This document shows, piece by piece, positions 1 through 7,590 of a stretch of 64,000 nt of DNA. Positions within the stretch are counted from its first letter, which is position 1. Each line of letters opens with the position of its first letter. The stretch is taken from the NCBI RefSeq assembly GCF_007997215.1, contig NZ_VORW01000021.1, forward strand, positions 17,654 through 81,653, in the 5' to 3' direction. The DNA is from Algoriphagus aquimarinus. Lineage in GTDB: Bacteria > Bacteroidota > Bacteroidia > Cytophagales > Cyclobacteriaceae. The notes beneath the pieces were generated by a model, which was not told where the DNA came from, made no database searches, and saw nothing but the letters and a program-made list of their open reading frames with translations. Both the position numbers and the translations under genes were made by a program.

Positions 1-266
1 TCCATCCGATCAGGACTTTTGGTAGGAGCAATTGCCAAATGAATGTGAAAATTATCTTCCGCTACTTCTTTTGTATAGAGAACTTTCAGGGTAGTCTTTT
101 TTGGATTCGCTTCCAGGATCACGCATTCGAATAGAGTTCCTGCTCCATTTGTGACATGTACCTGATCGCCTTGTTTTTTGCGTAGCACTCTGCAGAGATG
201 CTTGGATTCATCAGGCTCAAGTGTGATTAGAGGAGGGGAGATGTTTTCTTGAAAAAAGAGTTGCAT
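1..266 (-). CDS. rsmE: 16S rRNA (uracil-1498-N3)-methyltransferase RsmE, N-terminal part
   Basis: This is the 5' part (about 88 codons) of a minus-strand gene that runs off the left edge. It starts with ATG at 266. RsmE methylates N3 of U1498 in 16S rRNA. The visible residues form the N-terminal PUA-like domain: the start MQLFFQENIS, then DESKHLCRVLRKKQGD, typical of the family, then the strand pattern up to IHLAIAPTKSPDRM, which matches the family's entry into the SPOUT catalytic domain (usual APTKxxDRxE). The catalytic knot itself lies outside the window. The call rests on this N-terminal pattern. No promoter is obvious; the deaD terminator lies just upstream and separates the two genes. 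Confidence 0.85.
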   Translation of the reverse strand, partial: MQLFFQENISPPLITLEPDESKHLCRVLRKKQGDQVHVTNGAGTLFECVILEANPKKTTLKVLYTKEVAEDNFHIHLAIAPTKSPDRM

Positions 267-284
267 GGGCAAATTTTCTAAGAC

Positions 285-319
285 ACAAAAAAAGCACATT
301 TCCCGAGGAAATGTGCTTT
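285..319 (-). terminator. Rho-independent terminator of deaD
   Basis: A 13-bp perfect stem (291-303 with 307-319) with a 3-nt CGA loop. On the minus strand it is followed by a run of T (A-run at 285-293 on the plus strand). It sits 25 bp past the deaD stop codon and before rsmE, so deaD and rsmE are probably separate transcripts. Confidence 0.85.
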
Positions 320-343
320 AAACAATATAAACCTTTAAATCTA

Positions 344-2146
344 TTAACCTTTTGAAACTTCCATGCTAACGCTCTTGCCTTTGATGGTGTTGTTCTTCAT
401 TCCGTTGATTACTTGATCAGCGTCTTTAGTAGGAACATCAACGAAAGAGAAGTTGTCATAAATGTCGATGCCTCCAATGCTACGTCCTGGTACACCAGTT
501 TCGCCTGCGATTGCACCTACGATATCATTTGGACGGATTCTATCTTTTTTACCAAGATTCAAGAATAGACGAGTCATATTAGCTTCACGCACACGCTCAG
601 GTCTGTTGCCTCCATCTCTAGAGCCACCTTCACGGTTGCCGAATTCTTTTCTGCGCTCACCACCTCTTTCTCTGTCTCCGCCTCTATCTCTATCTCCACC
701 TCTTTCATTGCGACCACCGAAACGATCTCCACGATCTCCTCTGCCACGATCTCTTCCTCCGTCACGTCCGCCATCGCGTCCACCTTCTCTTCTTCTATCT
801 CCACCGGATGCATCAATGCTGAAGTTCTGATCAGCCATTTCTTTAACTGAAGAACCCATTACAATTTTGATCAAACCAACTGCAACCTGATCAAGAGTAA
901 GACCTTCAGCAAGCATCTGACCGATAGTTGCTTCGAAAACTTGATTGTCTTCTTCTTTCTGTACTTGCTCTGTTACGTCTTTTACGAATTTAGCTTTCTT
1001 CAATTCGATCAATTCAGCAGCAGAAGGAGGGGACATCTTCGTGATAGTAGCTTTGGTATATCTTTCCAAATCTCTCATCTTGAAGCTATCTCTTCTACCA
1101 GTCACGAAGCTGATTGCTTTACCGTTTTTACCTGCACGGCCAGTACGACCAATTCTGTGTACGTAATATTCTTCGTCTAATGGAAGGTCAAAGTTAAATA
1201 CTGCCTCTACATTGTCAACGTCAATACCTCTTGCTGCTACGTCTGTAGCAACCAATACTTTGCAATGTCCCTTACGGAATTTGCCCATTACTTTGTCTCT
1301 CTGAGCTTGAGAAAGATCACCATGAAGTGCATCAGCGGCGATTCCCCTAGCGATCAAGCCTTCAGTTACCTCATCTACCATTCTCTTAGTATTACAAAAT
1401 ACTACGCTTAGGTTGATGTTGTGAACGTTCATCAGACGAGCTGTCAATTCCAATTTCAATTGGGACTTAACTTCGTAGAATGTTTGCTCGATGTTAGAAA
1501 CAGTAAGTTCCTTTCTGTCGATTTTGACAATCTCAGGATTCGTCTGATACTTTCTAGTCAAGTCCATGATAGGCTTGGCCATAGTAGCAGAGAAGAATAC
1601 TGTTTGTCTTTCTTGAGGCATTTCCTGAAGAATTGCTTCGATATCGTCTCTGAAGCCCATGTCTAGCATTTCATCTGCTTCATCCAATACTAGGATGCCA
1701 ACAGAATCAAGTTTCAATGTGCCTCGGTTGATGTGATCTTGTACACGACCTGGAGTACCAACTACGATCTGAACGCCTTTACGAAGAACTCTGATCTGAC
1801 GATCGATTGACTCTCCACCATATATAGCTACAGAATTAATCGCTCTGTGATATCTAGCAAGTTTTTGGATTTCGCCTTCTACCTGAACAGCAAGTTCACG
1901 AGTAGGGCAAAGGATGATTGCTTGAGGCTTGTTGATATCAGCATCAACCAAATCAATGATTGGGATAGCAAAAGCTGCTGTTTTACCTGTTCCGGTTTGA
2001 GCTTGTCCGATGACATCTCTACCCTGTAGGATAAAAGGAATTGATTGTGTTTGAATTGGGGAAGGTTGGGTATAGCCCATCTCTTCCACTGACTTAAGAA
2101 TTTCCGCAGAAATCCCCAAGTCTGAGAACTTTAGTGTTTGATCCAT
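344..2146 (-). CDS. deaD: DEAD-box ATP-dependent RNA helicase (DeaD/CsdA type)
   Basis: An ATP-dependent RNA helicase of 600 residues, expected to unwind structured RNA in ribosome assembly and cold adaptation. Helicase motifs are complete: Q motif near 28, AQTGTGKT (49-56), PTREL (81-85), DEAD (155-158), SAT (186-188) and HRIGRTGR (330-337). Residues 449-517 are a low-complexity Arg/Gly/Asp-rich linker of the RGG type. Residues 522-597 look like the DbpA-type RRM that binds structured RNA. This layout is usual for Bacteroidota DeaD. The gene is monocistronic: its own promoter lies about 105 bp upstream and a terminator follows. The RG linker is encoded by near-repetitive codons and creates long open frames on the other strand that are not genes. 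Confidence 0.95.
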   Translation of the reverse strand: MDQTLKFSDLGISAEILKSVEEMGYTQPSPIQTQSIPFILQGRDVIGQAQTGTGKTAAFAIPIIDLVDADINKPQAIILCPTRELAVQVEGEIQKLARYHRAINSVAIYGGESIDRQIRVLRKGVQIVVGTPGRVQDHINRGTLKLDSVGILVLDEADEMLDMGFRDDIEAILQEMPQERQTVFFSATMAKPIMDLTRKYQTNPEIVKIDRKELTVSNIEQTFYEVKSQLKLELTARLMNVHNINLSVVFCNTKRMVDEVTEGLIARGIAADALHGDLSQAQRDKVMGKFRKGHCKVLVATDVAARGIDVDNVEAVFNFDLPLDEEYYVHRIGRTGRAGKNGKAISFVTGRRDSFKMRDLERYTKATITKMSPPSAAELIELKKAKFVKDVTEQVQKEEDNQVFEATIGQMLAEGLTLDQVAVGLIKIVMGSSVKEMADQNFSIDASGGDRRREGGRDGGRDGGRDRGRGDRGDRFGGRNERGGDRDRGGDRERGGERRKEFGNREGGSRDGGNRPERVREANMTRLFLNLGKKDRIRPNDIVGAIAGETGVPGRSIGGIDIYDNFSFVDVPTKDADQVINGMKNNTIKGKSVSMEVSKG

Positions 2147-2250
2147 GATGTTTCCTTAATTTCCCTGCCATTCGGTCCTAATAAATATCCCGACAAGCGA
2201 CAGTAAGGAATTCACGGCATGAAAAATTGTTCTATGTCTTATTGACGGCA

Positions 2251-2282
2251 CAAAAGTAAGATTAACTTTTTTAATATCCAAA
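2251..2282 (-). promoter_or_regulatory. Bacteroidota-type promoter for deaD
   Basis: On the minus strand a TTTG element (2279-2282), a 20-nt spacer and TACTTTTG (2251-2258) fit the Bacteroidota primary-sigma consensus TTTG-N19/20-TAnnTTTG. Transcription would start near 2245 and give a leader of about 100 nt ahead of deaD. This is pattern matching only. Confidence 0.65.
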
Positions 2283-2407
2283 CTGTCTCTGAAAATATTT
2301 AGAATATTACTTAAATAATGAGGCGTTTTAGCAAAAAATATTTGGTTTGACACTTTGTAAGTATCTCCAAACAGGGATTACTATTGAAAACTTATAAAAT
2401 TCATCCA

Positions 2408-2446
2408 TAAAAAAAATTAAGCTGCCCGATGGAGAGCAGCTTAATT
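2408..2446 (-). terminator. Terminator of the DUF2911 gene
   Basis: An 11-bp perfect stem AATTAAGCTGC (2415-2425) with GCAGCTTAATT (2436-2446) and a 10-nt loop, followed on the minus strand by a T run (2408-2414). It lies 60 bp after the stop codon of the DUF2911 gene. Confidence 0.85.
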
Positions 2447-2505
2447 GGATGGGATTCAGATTCCAAGCATACTATTCTATAGTACTTGGCTACTTAGCCT
2501 TTGAT

Positions 2506-3351
2506 TTATTTCAGTGACTTGATGAGTCTTTCATTTAATCCTACGTAATCCTGATTTCCTGCTTCCTCTGCTAAATCAATTGCTTCTGCAGCAGTTTCTA
2601 CAGCATTCGTTTTTTTACCTAAAGCAGCCTCTATCTTAGCTTTTAGATGCATTGTCCAGTATTTAGGTTCTTGTTCCACCGACTCATTTATCCAGTTATA
2701 TGCTTGGTTGATATCCTTATCATTGGTGTAATAGTAGCTAGCAGCAGAATATAATAGGCTTGGATCTGTGCTTTCTCCGTCAATTATATACTCTTTGATC
2801 TGAGCCATCACAAGTGGATCTACTTCTGTTTCAATTCTAAAATCAACTCTTGTATTCTCCCATTTCAAAGAAAGGTCAGAACCTGTGTCCGTCATGTTTG
2901 CAAAGCTGATTTCGAAGGTTTCATTCTTCTTTTTAAGCTTGACAGGCGCTGCTTTGAATCTGATTACATCATCACTTTTATCATAACCAATCGCTCCCCA
3001 AAGCTTAATGTTTTTGGAAAGAATCATAGTCCAATCCGATTTTTCAGGAATAGCGTAAAGTGCATATTGACCTGCAGGGATACTCGTGCCGTCAATGATC
3101 ACGTCAGTTGAAAATGAAAGAACCGTGGCGCCGTTTGCTCCTGTTCTCCAAACCTGTCCGAAAGGAACCAGCTCCCCAAAAATTTTGCGATCCTTCGTAC
3201 TTGGTCTACTGTAGTCTACAGTCACATCTGTCAAGCCTACTTTCTGGGCAATCTTAGCAGATGGGGAAGCCTGAGGCATTTGGATTTGCTGGGCGAAGGA
3301 AACTAGGCTAAACAGCAAAAAGGCTAAAGTGAGTGAGATTTTTTGTTTCAT
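2506..3351 (-). CDS. DUF2911 domain exported protein
   Basis: A 281-residue exported protein with a clear signal peptide (cleavage near SFA-Q, residue 20). Residues about 22-165 match the DUF2911 family common in Bacteroidota: YSRPSTKDRKIFGELVPFG, then VWRTGANGAT, then GQYALYAIP. The family has no proven biochemical role. The C-terminal part (about 190-281) is helical with alanine-rich TPR-like spacing (YYYTNDKDINQAYNWINES) and may be a short helical repeat. It is probably periplasmic. It is monocistronic, with a terminator directly downstream, and divergent from the dehydrogenase gene at 3537. Confidence 0.85.
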   Translation of the reverse strand: MKQKISLTLAFLLFSLVSFAQQIQMPQASPSAKIAQKVGLTDVTVDYSRPSTKDRKIFGELVPFGQVWRTGANGATVLSFSTDVIIDGTSIPAGQYALYAIPEKSDWTMILSKNIKLWGAIGYDKSDDVIRFKAAPVKLKKKNETFEISFANMTDTGSDLSLKWENTRVDFRIETEVDPLVMAQIKEYIIDGESTDPSLLYSAASYYYTNDKDINQAYNWINESVEQEPKYWTMHLKAKIEAALGKKTNAVETAAEAIDLAEEAGNQDYVGLNERLIKSLK

Positions 3352-3536
3352 TGAAATTGAAGTTTTAATTTGGTTTAAAGTTACTTAAGCGTAAAATTTG
3401 ATAGGATGTTTTGAAACGCTATGCAATTTGATGCTTTTGAGTCAATAGTATAAAACTCAATGCTCATTTTTTTGCGATGACAAGAAGGTTTTCTGTTGTT
3501 TTTCATCCTCAATTTATATCCTCCGTATAGAACATT

Positions 3537-4457
3537 ATGAGTTTAGCTATTATAAGTCCCGGTAAAAACCCGGACGTTTGGATCAAAGAATTTAAAGCCC
3601 TTGCACCTGATTTGGATCTTGAGGTATATCCAGAAATCACCCAACCAGAAAAAGTCGAATACGTCTTCCTCTGGCAACATCCAGAAGGAATCCTTTCTGA
3701 TTTCCCAAATCTAAAACTGATTAGTTCGATGGGAGCTGGTGTTGATCACATTTTGCGGGATAAATCAATTCCTTCCTCAATACCTATAGTGAGAATAGTG
3801 GATGAAAAGCTTACATTTTCTATGACCAACTATGTGGTGATGGCAGTGCTGAATTATCATAGGCAGACCGCTCGCTACCAAATGAACCAGACTCGAAAAA
3901 TCTGGGATATGAGTTCTCCGGAAATGGATGTGACTGTAGGCGTGATGGGAGTGGGAGCTCTAGGAAAGGATGTAATGGACAAGCTCCACTCTATGGGATT
4001 TCCAGTGGTTGGGTTTGGCTTTTCAGAAAAATCTGATTTTGAATACCCATATTATACTAAAGACAAATTAGATGAGTTTTTAAAAGAGGTCAATGTTTTG
4101 GTTTGCCTACTTCCTCTAACTCCTGATACTGAAAATATCCTCAATGCCGAGCTTTTCGCAAAATGCAATCCTAATACCTACCTTATCAATGTAGCTCGCG
4201 GTAAGCATTTAGTTGAGGATGATTTGATTAAAGCTTTGGATAATGGTCAGCTTTCTGGGGCTATGCTTGATGTGTACCGCGAAGAACCCTTGCCAAAGGA
4301 TCATCCATTTTGGGAGAATTGGAAAATAGCGATGACTCCACATATAGCAAGTGTGACCAATCCACAGGCTGCTGCACCGCAAGTAATAGAGAATATTAAG
4401 CGGGTCAGGGAAAATAGAGAACTGGTAAATGTTGTTAATCGAACTAGAGGGTACTAA
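3537..4457 (+). CDS. GhrA-type 2-hydroxyacid dehydrogenase (glyoxylate/hydroxypyruvate reductase A family)
   Basis: An NAD(P)-dependent D-2-hydroxyacid dehydrogenase of 306 residues, the usual length for GhrA. It is expected to reduce glyoxylate or hydroxypyruvate in the cytoplasm. The Rossmann motif GVGALG is at 138-143. The catalytic set Arg221 (VARGKH), Glu250 (YREEP) and His269 (TPHIAS) is complete. The N-terminal FLWQHPEGILSDFPNLK followed by GAGVDHIL is typical of the GhrA subgroup rather than SerA or LdhA. The ATG at 3537 follows an AT-rich leader. The gene is followed after 6 bp by the universal stress protein gene, so the two are probably cotranscribed. The exact substrate cannot be read from sequence. 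Confidence 0.85.
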   Translation: MSLAIISPGKNPDVWIKEFKALAPDLDLEVYPEITQPEKVEYVFLWQHPEGILSDFPNLKLISSMGAGVDHILRDKSIPSSIPIVRIVDEKLTFSMTNYVVMAVLNYHRQTARYQMNQTRKIWDMSSPEMDVTVGVMGVGALGKDVMDKLHSMGFPVVGFGFSEKSDFEYPYYTKDKLDEFLKEVNVLVCLLPLTPDTENILNAELFAKCNPNTYLINVARGKHLVEDDLIKALDNGQLSGAMLDVYREEPLPKDHPFWENWKIAMTPHIASVTNPQAAAPQVIENIKRVRENRELVNVVNRTRGY

Positions 4458-4463
4458 CAAGCT

Positions 4464-5306
4464 ATGGTGCAAACTTTTAAAATATTATGTCCTACAGATT
4501 TTTCTGAATGCTCATTGAACGCTATTGAGTATGCTACTAGATTGGGCGAAAAGTACAAGGCAGATTTGATTTTGTTTCATGTACTGAACCGGGAGGATTA
4601 TGAGAAACTGTCACCTTCCGATGCATTAGGTAAGCATCAAATGGACTTTGTACTTGAGAAGCTTCAAAACCTACAAGATGCTGTCCTTAAGGAAAGCTTA
4701 AAGAATGGCTTGAAAAGTTGCATTTCTATAGTGAAAGAAGGCAGTATTGTCAAAGAGACACTTGAGTATGCTACTGAAATAAATGCAGGGTTAATTGTAG
4801 TAGGTACAGAAGGAGTTAATGATTTCAGAGAAAATATCATAGGCTCTCGTGCCAGTAGAATCGTGGAGCAGTCTGATCGGGATATTCTAGTAGTACCTAG
4901 GAAAGTTTATTTCAAAGCTCCCCGCAAGCTTGTCTATGCAAGTGATTACTTAGAAGAGGATAAAATAGCTATTCAGAAAATAGTGGAAGTGGCCAAGTTT
5001 TTTGATTCTGAGATTGATTTGGTTCATGTGAGTACTACGCACAAAGCGCTGGACAAATCTTTGCACATGACTATGGTAGAGGAAATCAAACCTTTTATTA
5101 AGTATGATAAAGTAAATTTTATCTTGAAATCTTTCCGCGATGACGTTGCTTTGGGATTGGAGAATTACCTGCAAACTGCAAAGGGCGATATCCTAGTTAC
5201 GCTAAGTGAGAAAAAGTCTTTCTTCGATCAGATTTTTTCGAAAAGTTTATCAAAAAAAATGGCCTATTTCATTAATAAGCCACTTTGGGTGATTAAATCT
5301 TTTTAA
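4464..5306 (+). CDS. Universal stress protein, tandem UspA domains
   Basis: A 280-residue cytoplasmic protein made of two UspA-like domains (about 5-146 and 155-280). The first domain has the ATP-binding pattern G-2x-G-9x-G-S (Gly114, Gly117, Gly127, Ser128). The second lacks a clear copy of it, so one domain probably binds nucleotide and the other is structural. Tandem Usp proteins of this length are common in Bacteroidota. It starts 6 bp after the dehydrogenase stop codon. Role: general stress or energy-state response, by family only. Confidence 0.85.
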   Translation: MVQTFKILCPTDFSECSLNAIEYATRLGEKYKADLILFHVLNREDYEKLSPSDALGKHQMDFVLEKLQNLQDAVLKESLKNGLKSCISIVKEGSIVKETLEYATEINAGLIVVGTEGVNDFRENIIGSRASRIVEQSDRDILVVPRKVYFKAPRKLVYASDYLEEDKIAIQKIVEVAKFFDSEIDLVHVSTTHKALDKSLHMTMVEEIKPFIKYDKVNFILKSFRDDVALGLENYLQTAKGDILVTLSEKKSFFDQIFSKSLSKKMAYFINKPLWVIKSF

Positions 5307-5307
5307 G

Positions 5308-5351
5308 TTTTTTTTATCACTTAGGGCACGAAGAAAGGCGCAAAGGACGCT
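5308..5351 (+). repeat. Dispersed T-run/CGC-AAG repeat, copy 1
   Basis: A run of T followed by ATCACTTAGG, then GCACGAAGAAAGGCGCAAAG. It resembles the copies at 6132, 23911 and 56005, each a T run followed by an ACCGC-like start and CGCnnAG motifs. It lies in the gap between two convergent genes. The T run may also serve as transcript-end sequence for the Usp gene. Confidence 0.5.
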
Positions 5352-5398
5352 GCATGATTTAAGTTATAGCATCTTTGTTTTAGAAAAGCCAAGCCCCA

Positions 5399-6127
5399 CT
5401 AGTCATTCTTTTTGCCACCAAACATGCTCTTCAAATAGTCAGTAAATTCTTTTCTTGCCTTAGCATCAGTGAAAACAGCTCCAAGTGTATTCATAAAATG
5501 GCCAAAGCTCATTTCTTTCTTTTGCGATGGAATTACAGGCCTAGCTTTAACTTTTGGATCAATCTCAGGGAAGTTTGAGCTTTCTTCAGCTGGATTAGGG
5601 CTTGGTATGGAAGGGTCTTTTGATTTGTAGCCGACCAGATCGTCTGCCTTTTCGAAGCTCTTCTTTGATCTTTGTTGATAGCCTAATTTCTCTTCTACCA
5701 TACCCTTATTGTTATGCGAGACTGCATCTTCAGGATCAAGCTCGATGGCTGTTTCATAGTCTGCAATTGCTCCTTCCAGATCACCGATTCTATCTTTGAA
5801 ATAAGCGCGACTACTGTATCGATAGGGGTTTTTTGGGTCTAGATTGGCTGCTCTATCCAGTTCGGTGAGTGCTTCTTCATTTCTTTTTAGCAAGTGCAAA
5901 ACCACCGCTCGGTCAGAGATGAAATCTGTATTGTATGGTTCTAGAGAAGTGATCAGGTCAAATTCCACCAAAGCCTCTTCAGTTCTTCCTAGTCGGGAAA
6001 GTATTCTGCCACGACTAAGATGAAGCTGTGGCTGATCCGGATTGGCTTTTACCAATCCATCAAAAATGGCCAAAGCCTCCTCAAATTTCCCTGATTTATA
6101 TAATTCTATTCCTTTTTCGAAGCTCAT
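5399..6127 (-). CDS. TPR-repeat protein
   Basis: A 242-residue protein without a signal peptide. Residues about 2-140 carry four to five tetratricopeptide repeats with the canonical small/aromatic spacing (for example YKSGKFEEALAIFDGLVKA, and GDLEGAIADYETAIELDP). The C-terminal 100 residues are a proline- and lysine-rich linker followed by a short helical block (MSFGHFMNTLGAVFTDAKAR). TPR proteins mediate protein-protein contacts; the partner is not evident from the neighbours. A dispersed repeat lies directly before the start codon. A possible promoter is at 6353-6381, which would give a leader of over 200 nt through the repeat zone. Confidence 0.75.
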   Translation of the reverse strand: MSFEKGIELYKSGKFEEALAIFDGLVKANPDQPQLHLSRGRILSRLGRTEEALVEFDLITSLEPYNTDFISDRAVVLHLLKRNEEALTELDRAANLDPKNPYRYSSRAYFKDRIGDLEGAIADYETAIELDPEDAVSHNNKGMVEEKLGYQQRSKKSFEKADDLVGYKSKDPSIPSPNPAEESSNFPEIDPKVKARPVIPSQKKEMSFGHFMNTLGAVFTDAKARKEFTDYLKSMFGGKKND

Positions 6128-6131
6128 AATG

Positions 6132-6176
6132 TTTTTTTTTAACCGCAGAGTTCGCGGAGATTACGCAGAGGCCGCA
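6132..6176 (+). repeat. Dispersed T-run/CGCAGAG repeat, copy 2
   Basis: Nine T, then AACCGCAGAG, TTCGCGGAGA and TTACGCAGAG. Three CGCnGAG units occur at about 10-nt spacing. It is in the same orientation and layout as the copies at 5308, 23911 and 56005. Confidence 0.55.
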
Positions 6177-6222
6177 ATATTTTATTTTACTACTCTTTTT
6201 AAATATCAATTGTTTTCAGTCT

Positions 6223-6265
6223 ATCAGACTGAGCGCTCGCCTGCCGTTGGGCGACATGTCGAAAT
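6223..6265. repeat. TCAGACTGAGC-family intergenic repeat, copy A
   Basis: Contains ATCAGACTGAGCG followed by an imperfect hairpin TCGCC...GGGCGA around TGCCGTTG. The same TCAGACTGA core occurs at 56079 and 62601, each time in a gap, and the copy at 56077 shares the CCGTTGGC part. The rest of this gap (6266-6453) holds no gene that I can see. Confidence 0.5.
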
Positions 6266-6352
6266 TCGTGTTGCTTCAATTTTCTAAATATTTTCTGAGG
6301 CTCATTACTTTTACCTCAAACTTTTCACTTTCTAACTCCTGCTACACAAATA

Positions 6353-6381
6353 CAAAGGTAACTCCTGAATAGTTTACCAAA
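6353..6381 (-). promoter_or_regulatory. Possible promoter for the TPR gene
   Basis: On the minus strand TTTG (6378-6381), a 17-nt spacer and TACCTTTG (6353-6360), resembling TTTG-N19-TAnnTTTG with a short spacer. It points toward the TPR gene at 6127, 225 bp away. Weak. Confidence 0.3.
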
Positions 6382-6453
6382 GAATCTTTCCTTGGTTTTT
6401 GCAGGCAAATGGATAGGCCTGTTATCTTTAAGGCTTGAGAATATTCCAAATTT

Positions 6454-7482
6454 ATGCCCCAACAACCACAAGCTGTACTTAAGGATCTGAAAGCGAAAAA
6501 GTTCGCTCCAATTTACTTTTTGGATGGGGAGGAACCTTTCTTTATTGATCAGATCACAGACTTCATTGAGAAGAATGCGATTGCAGAGCATGAGCGCGGA
6601 TTTAACCAAGTGGTGCTTTATGGAAAAGACTCCAATGTCGGCATGATCCTCAATAATGCGAGGAAATTCCCCATGATGTCAGATCGTCAAGTAGTGATCG
6701 TAAAGGAAGCCCAGAGCTTGTCTGATCTAACAAAAGAAGATTCTCAGAAATTGCTAGTGAGCTATGTACAAAACCCACTTCCAAGTACGATTTTGGTTTT
6801 TGCTCATAAGTATAAAAAACTGGATGGAAGATCTGCGCTTTACAAAGAGCTGGATAAGAAAACTGTCTATGTTCGCTCGGACAAAGTCAAAGATTACAAG
6901 CTGACGGATTGGATAGAAGGGTTTATCAAGGAAACCGAGCATTCGATAGATACGCGTGCAGCATTACTTTTGGCGGATTCTATCGGTAATAACCTGGAAG
7001 TGCTTTCCAATGAAATAGGGAAGATGCTGATCAATTTTCGGGAGCCTACGAAAATCACCAATGAGCACATTTCCAAGTACATTGGAATCAATAAGGACTA
7101 CAATAACTTTGAATTTTTGAAAGCAATTGGATTTAAAGATGTGATCAAAGCAAACAAGATCATTCAGTATTTCATCCAGAATCCAAAGGCGAACCCGGTG
7201 ATTCCTATGTTTTCACTGATGTTTAACTACTTCACCAGAATCGCTTTGATTCATCAGGCGAAGAAAACAGGAGCAAATGAGCAGCAGCTAGCCAGCCTTT
7301 TGGGGTTGCCTCCTTTTGTAGTCAAAGAATATATGGTAGCGTCCCGAAACTACAATTTGGGCAAGGTAATTGATGTGTTCGCATACATCAAAGAGGCGGA
7401 TCTTCGTTTCAAAGGAGTTGACTCCGGAAGTATGAGCGAAGCCGAAAACCTCCGCGAGCTTGTTTACAAGATTTTGCATTGA
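6454..7482 (+). CDS. holA: DNA polymerase III subunit delta
   Basis: The delta subunit of the clamp loader (342 residues, usual length), which opens the beta clamp during replication. The N-terminal PIYFLDGEEPFFIDQITDFI and the following VVIVKEAQSL block are typical of HolA; the fold is AAA+-like without a functional P-loop, as expected for delta. The C-terminal helical collar (about 215-342) includes the family pattern LASLLGLPPFVVKEY. The ATG at 6454 comes right after an AT-rich leader. It is separated by 108 bp from the envelope operon downstream and by a repeat-rich gap from the divergent TPR gene. Confidence 0.9.
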   Translation: MPQQPQAVLKDLKAKKFAPIYFLDGEEPFFIDQITDFIEKNAIAEHERGFNQVVLYGKDSNVGMILNNARKFPMMSDRQVVIVKEAQSLSDLTKEDSQKLLVSYVQNPLPSTILVFAHKYKKLDGRSALYKELDKKTVYVRSDKVKDYKLTDWIEGFIKETEHSIDTRAALLLADSIGNNLEVLSNEIGKMLINFREPTKITNEHISKYIGINKDYNNFEFLKAIGFKDVIKANKIIQYFIQNPKANPVIPMFSLMFNYFTRIALIHQAKKTGANEQQLASLLGLPPFVVKEYMVASRNYNLGKVIDVFAYIKEADLRFKGVDSGSMSEAENLRELVYKILH

Positions 7483-7590
7483 TTACCTAAGCCACACTAT
7501 GAAATCGAGTATTTCGTAACCATCAAAAGGTGAAATACTTATTACCAATACGAGATTCCATATGGCCTTTAAAGGACAAATTTTAAGCAT

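Larger units (their letters stand above)
2147..2505. other. Intergenic region between deaD and the DUF2911 gene
   Basis: The 359-bp gap holds the deaD leader (2147 to about 2245), the deaD promoter (2251-2282) and the terminator of the upstream DUF2911 gene (2408-2446). The leader of roughly 100 nt is long for this window and could carry post-transcriptional control, as known for cold-shock helicase mRNAs, but I see no named RNA motif. The short open frames in it show no coding character. Confidence 0.5.

Noticed and set aside
462..830. 122-codon plus-strand open frame, rich in Pro/Ser/Arg, opposite the deaD C-terminus
   Set aside because: It is the antisense of the Arg/Gly/Asp-rich linker of DeaD. 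Low-complexity codons keep the other frames open. The 80-codon minus-strand frame at 574-816 is explained in the same way.
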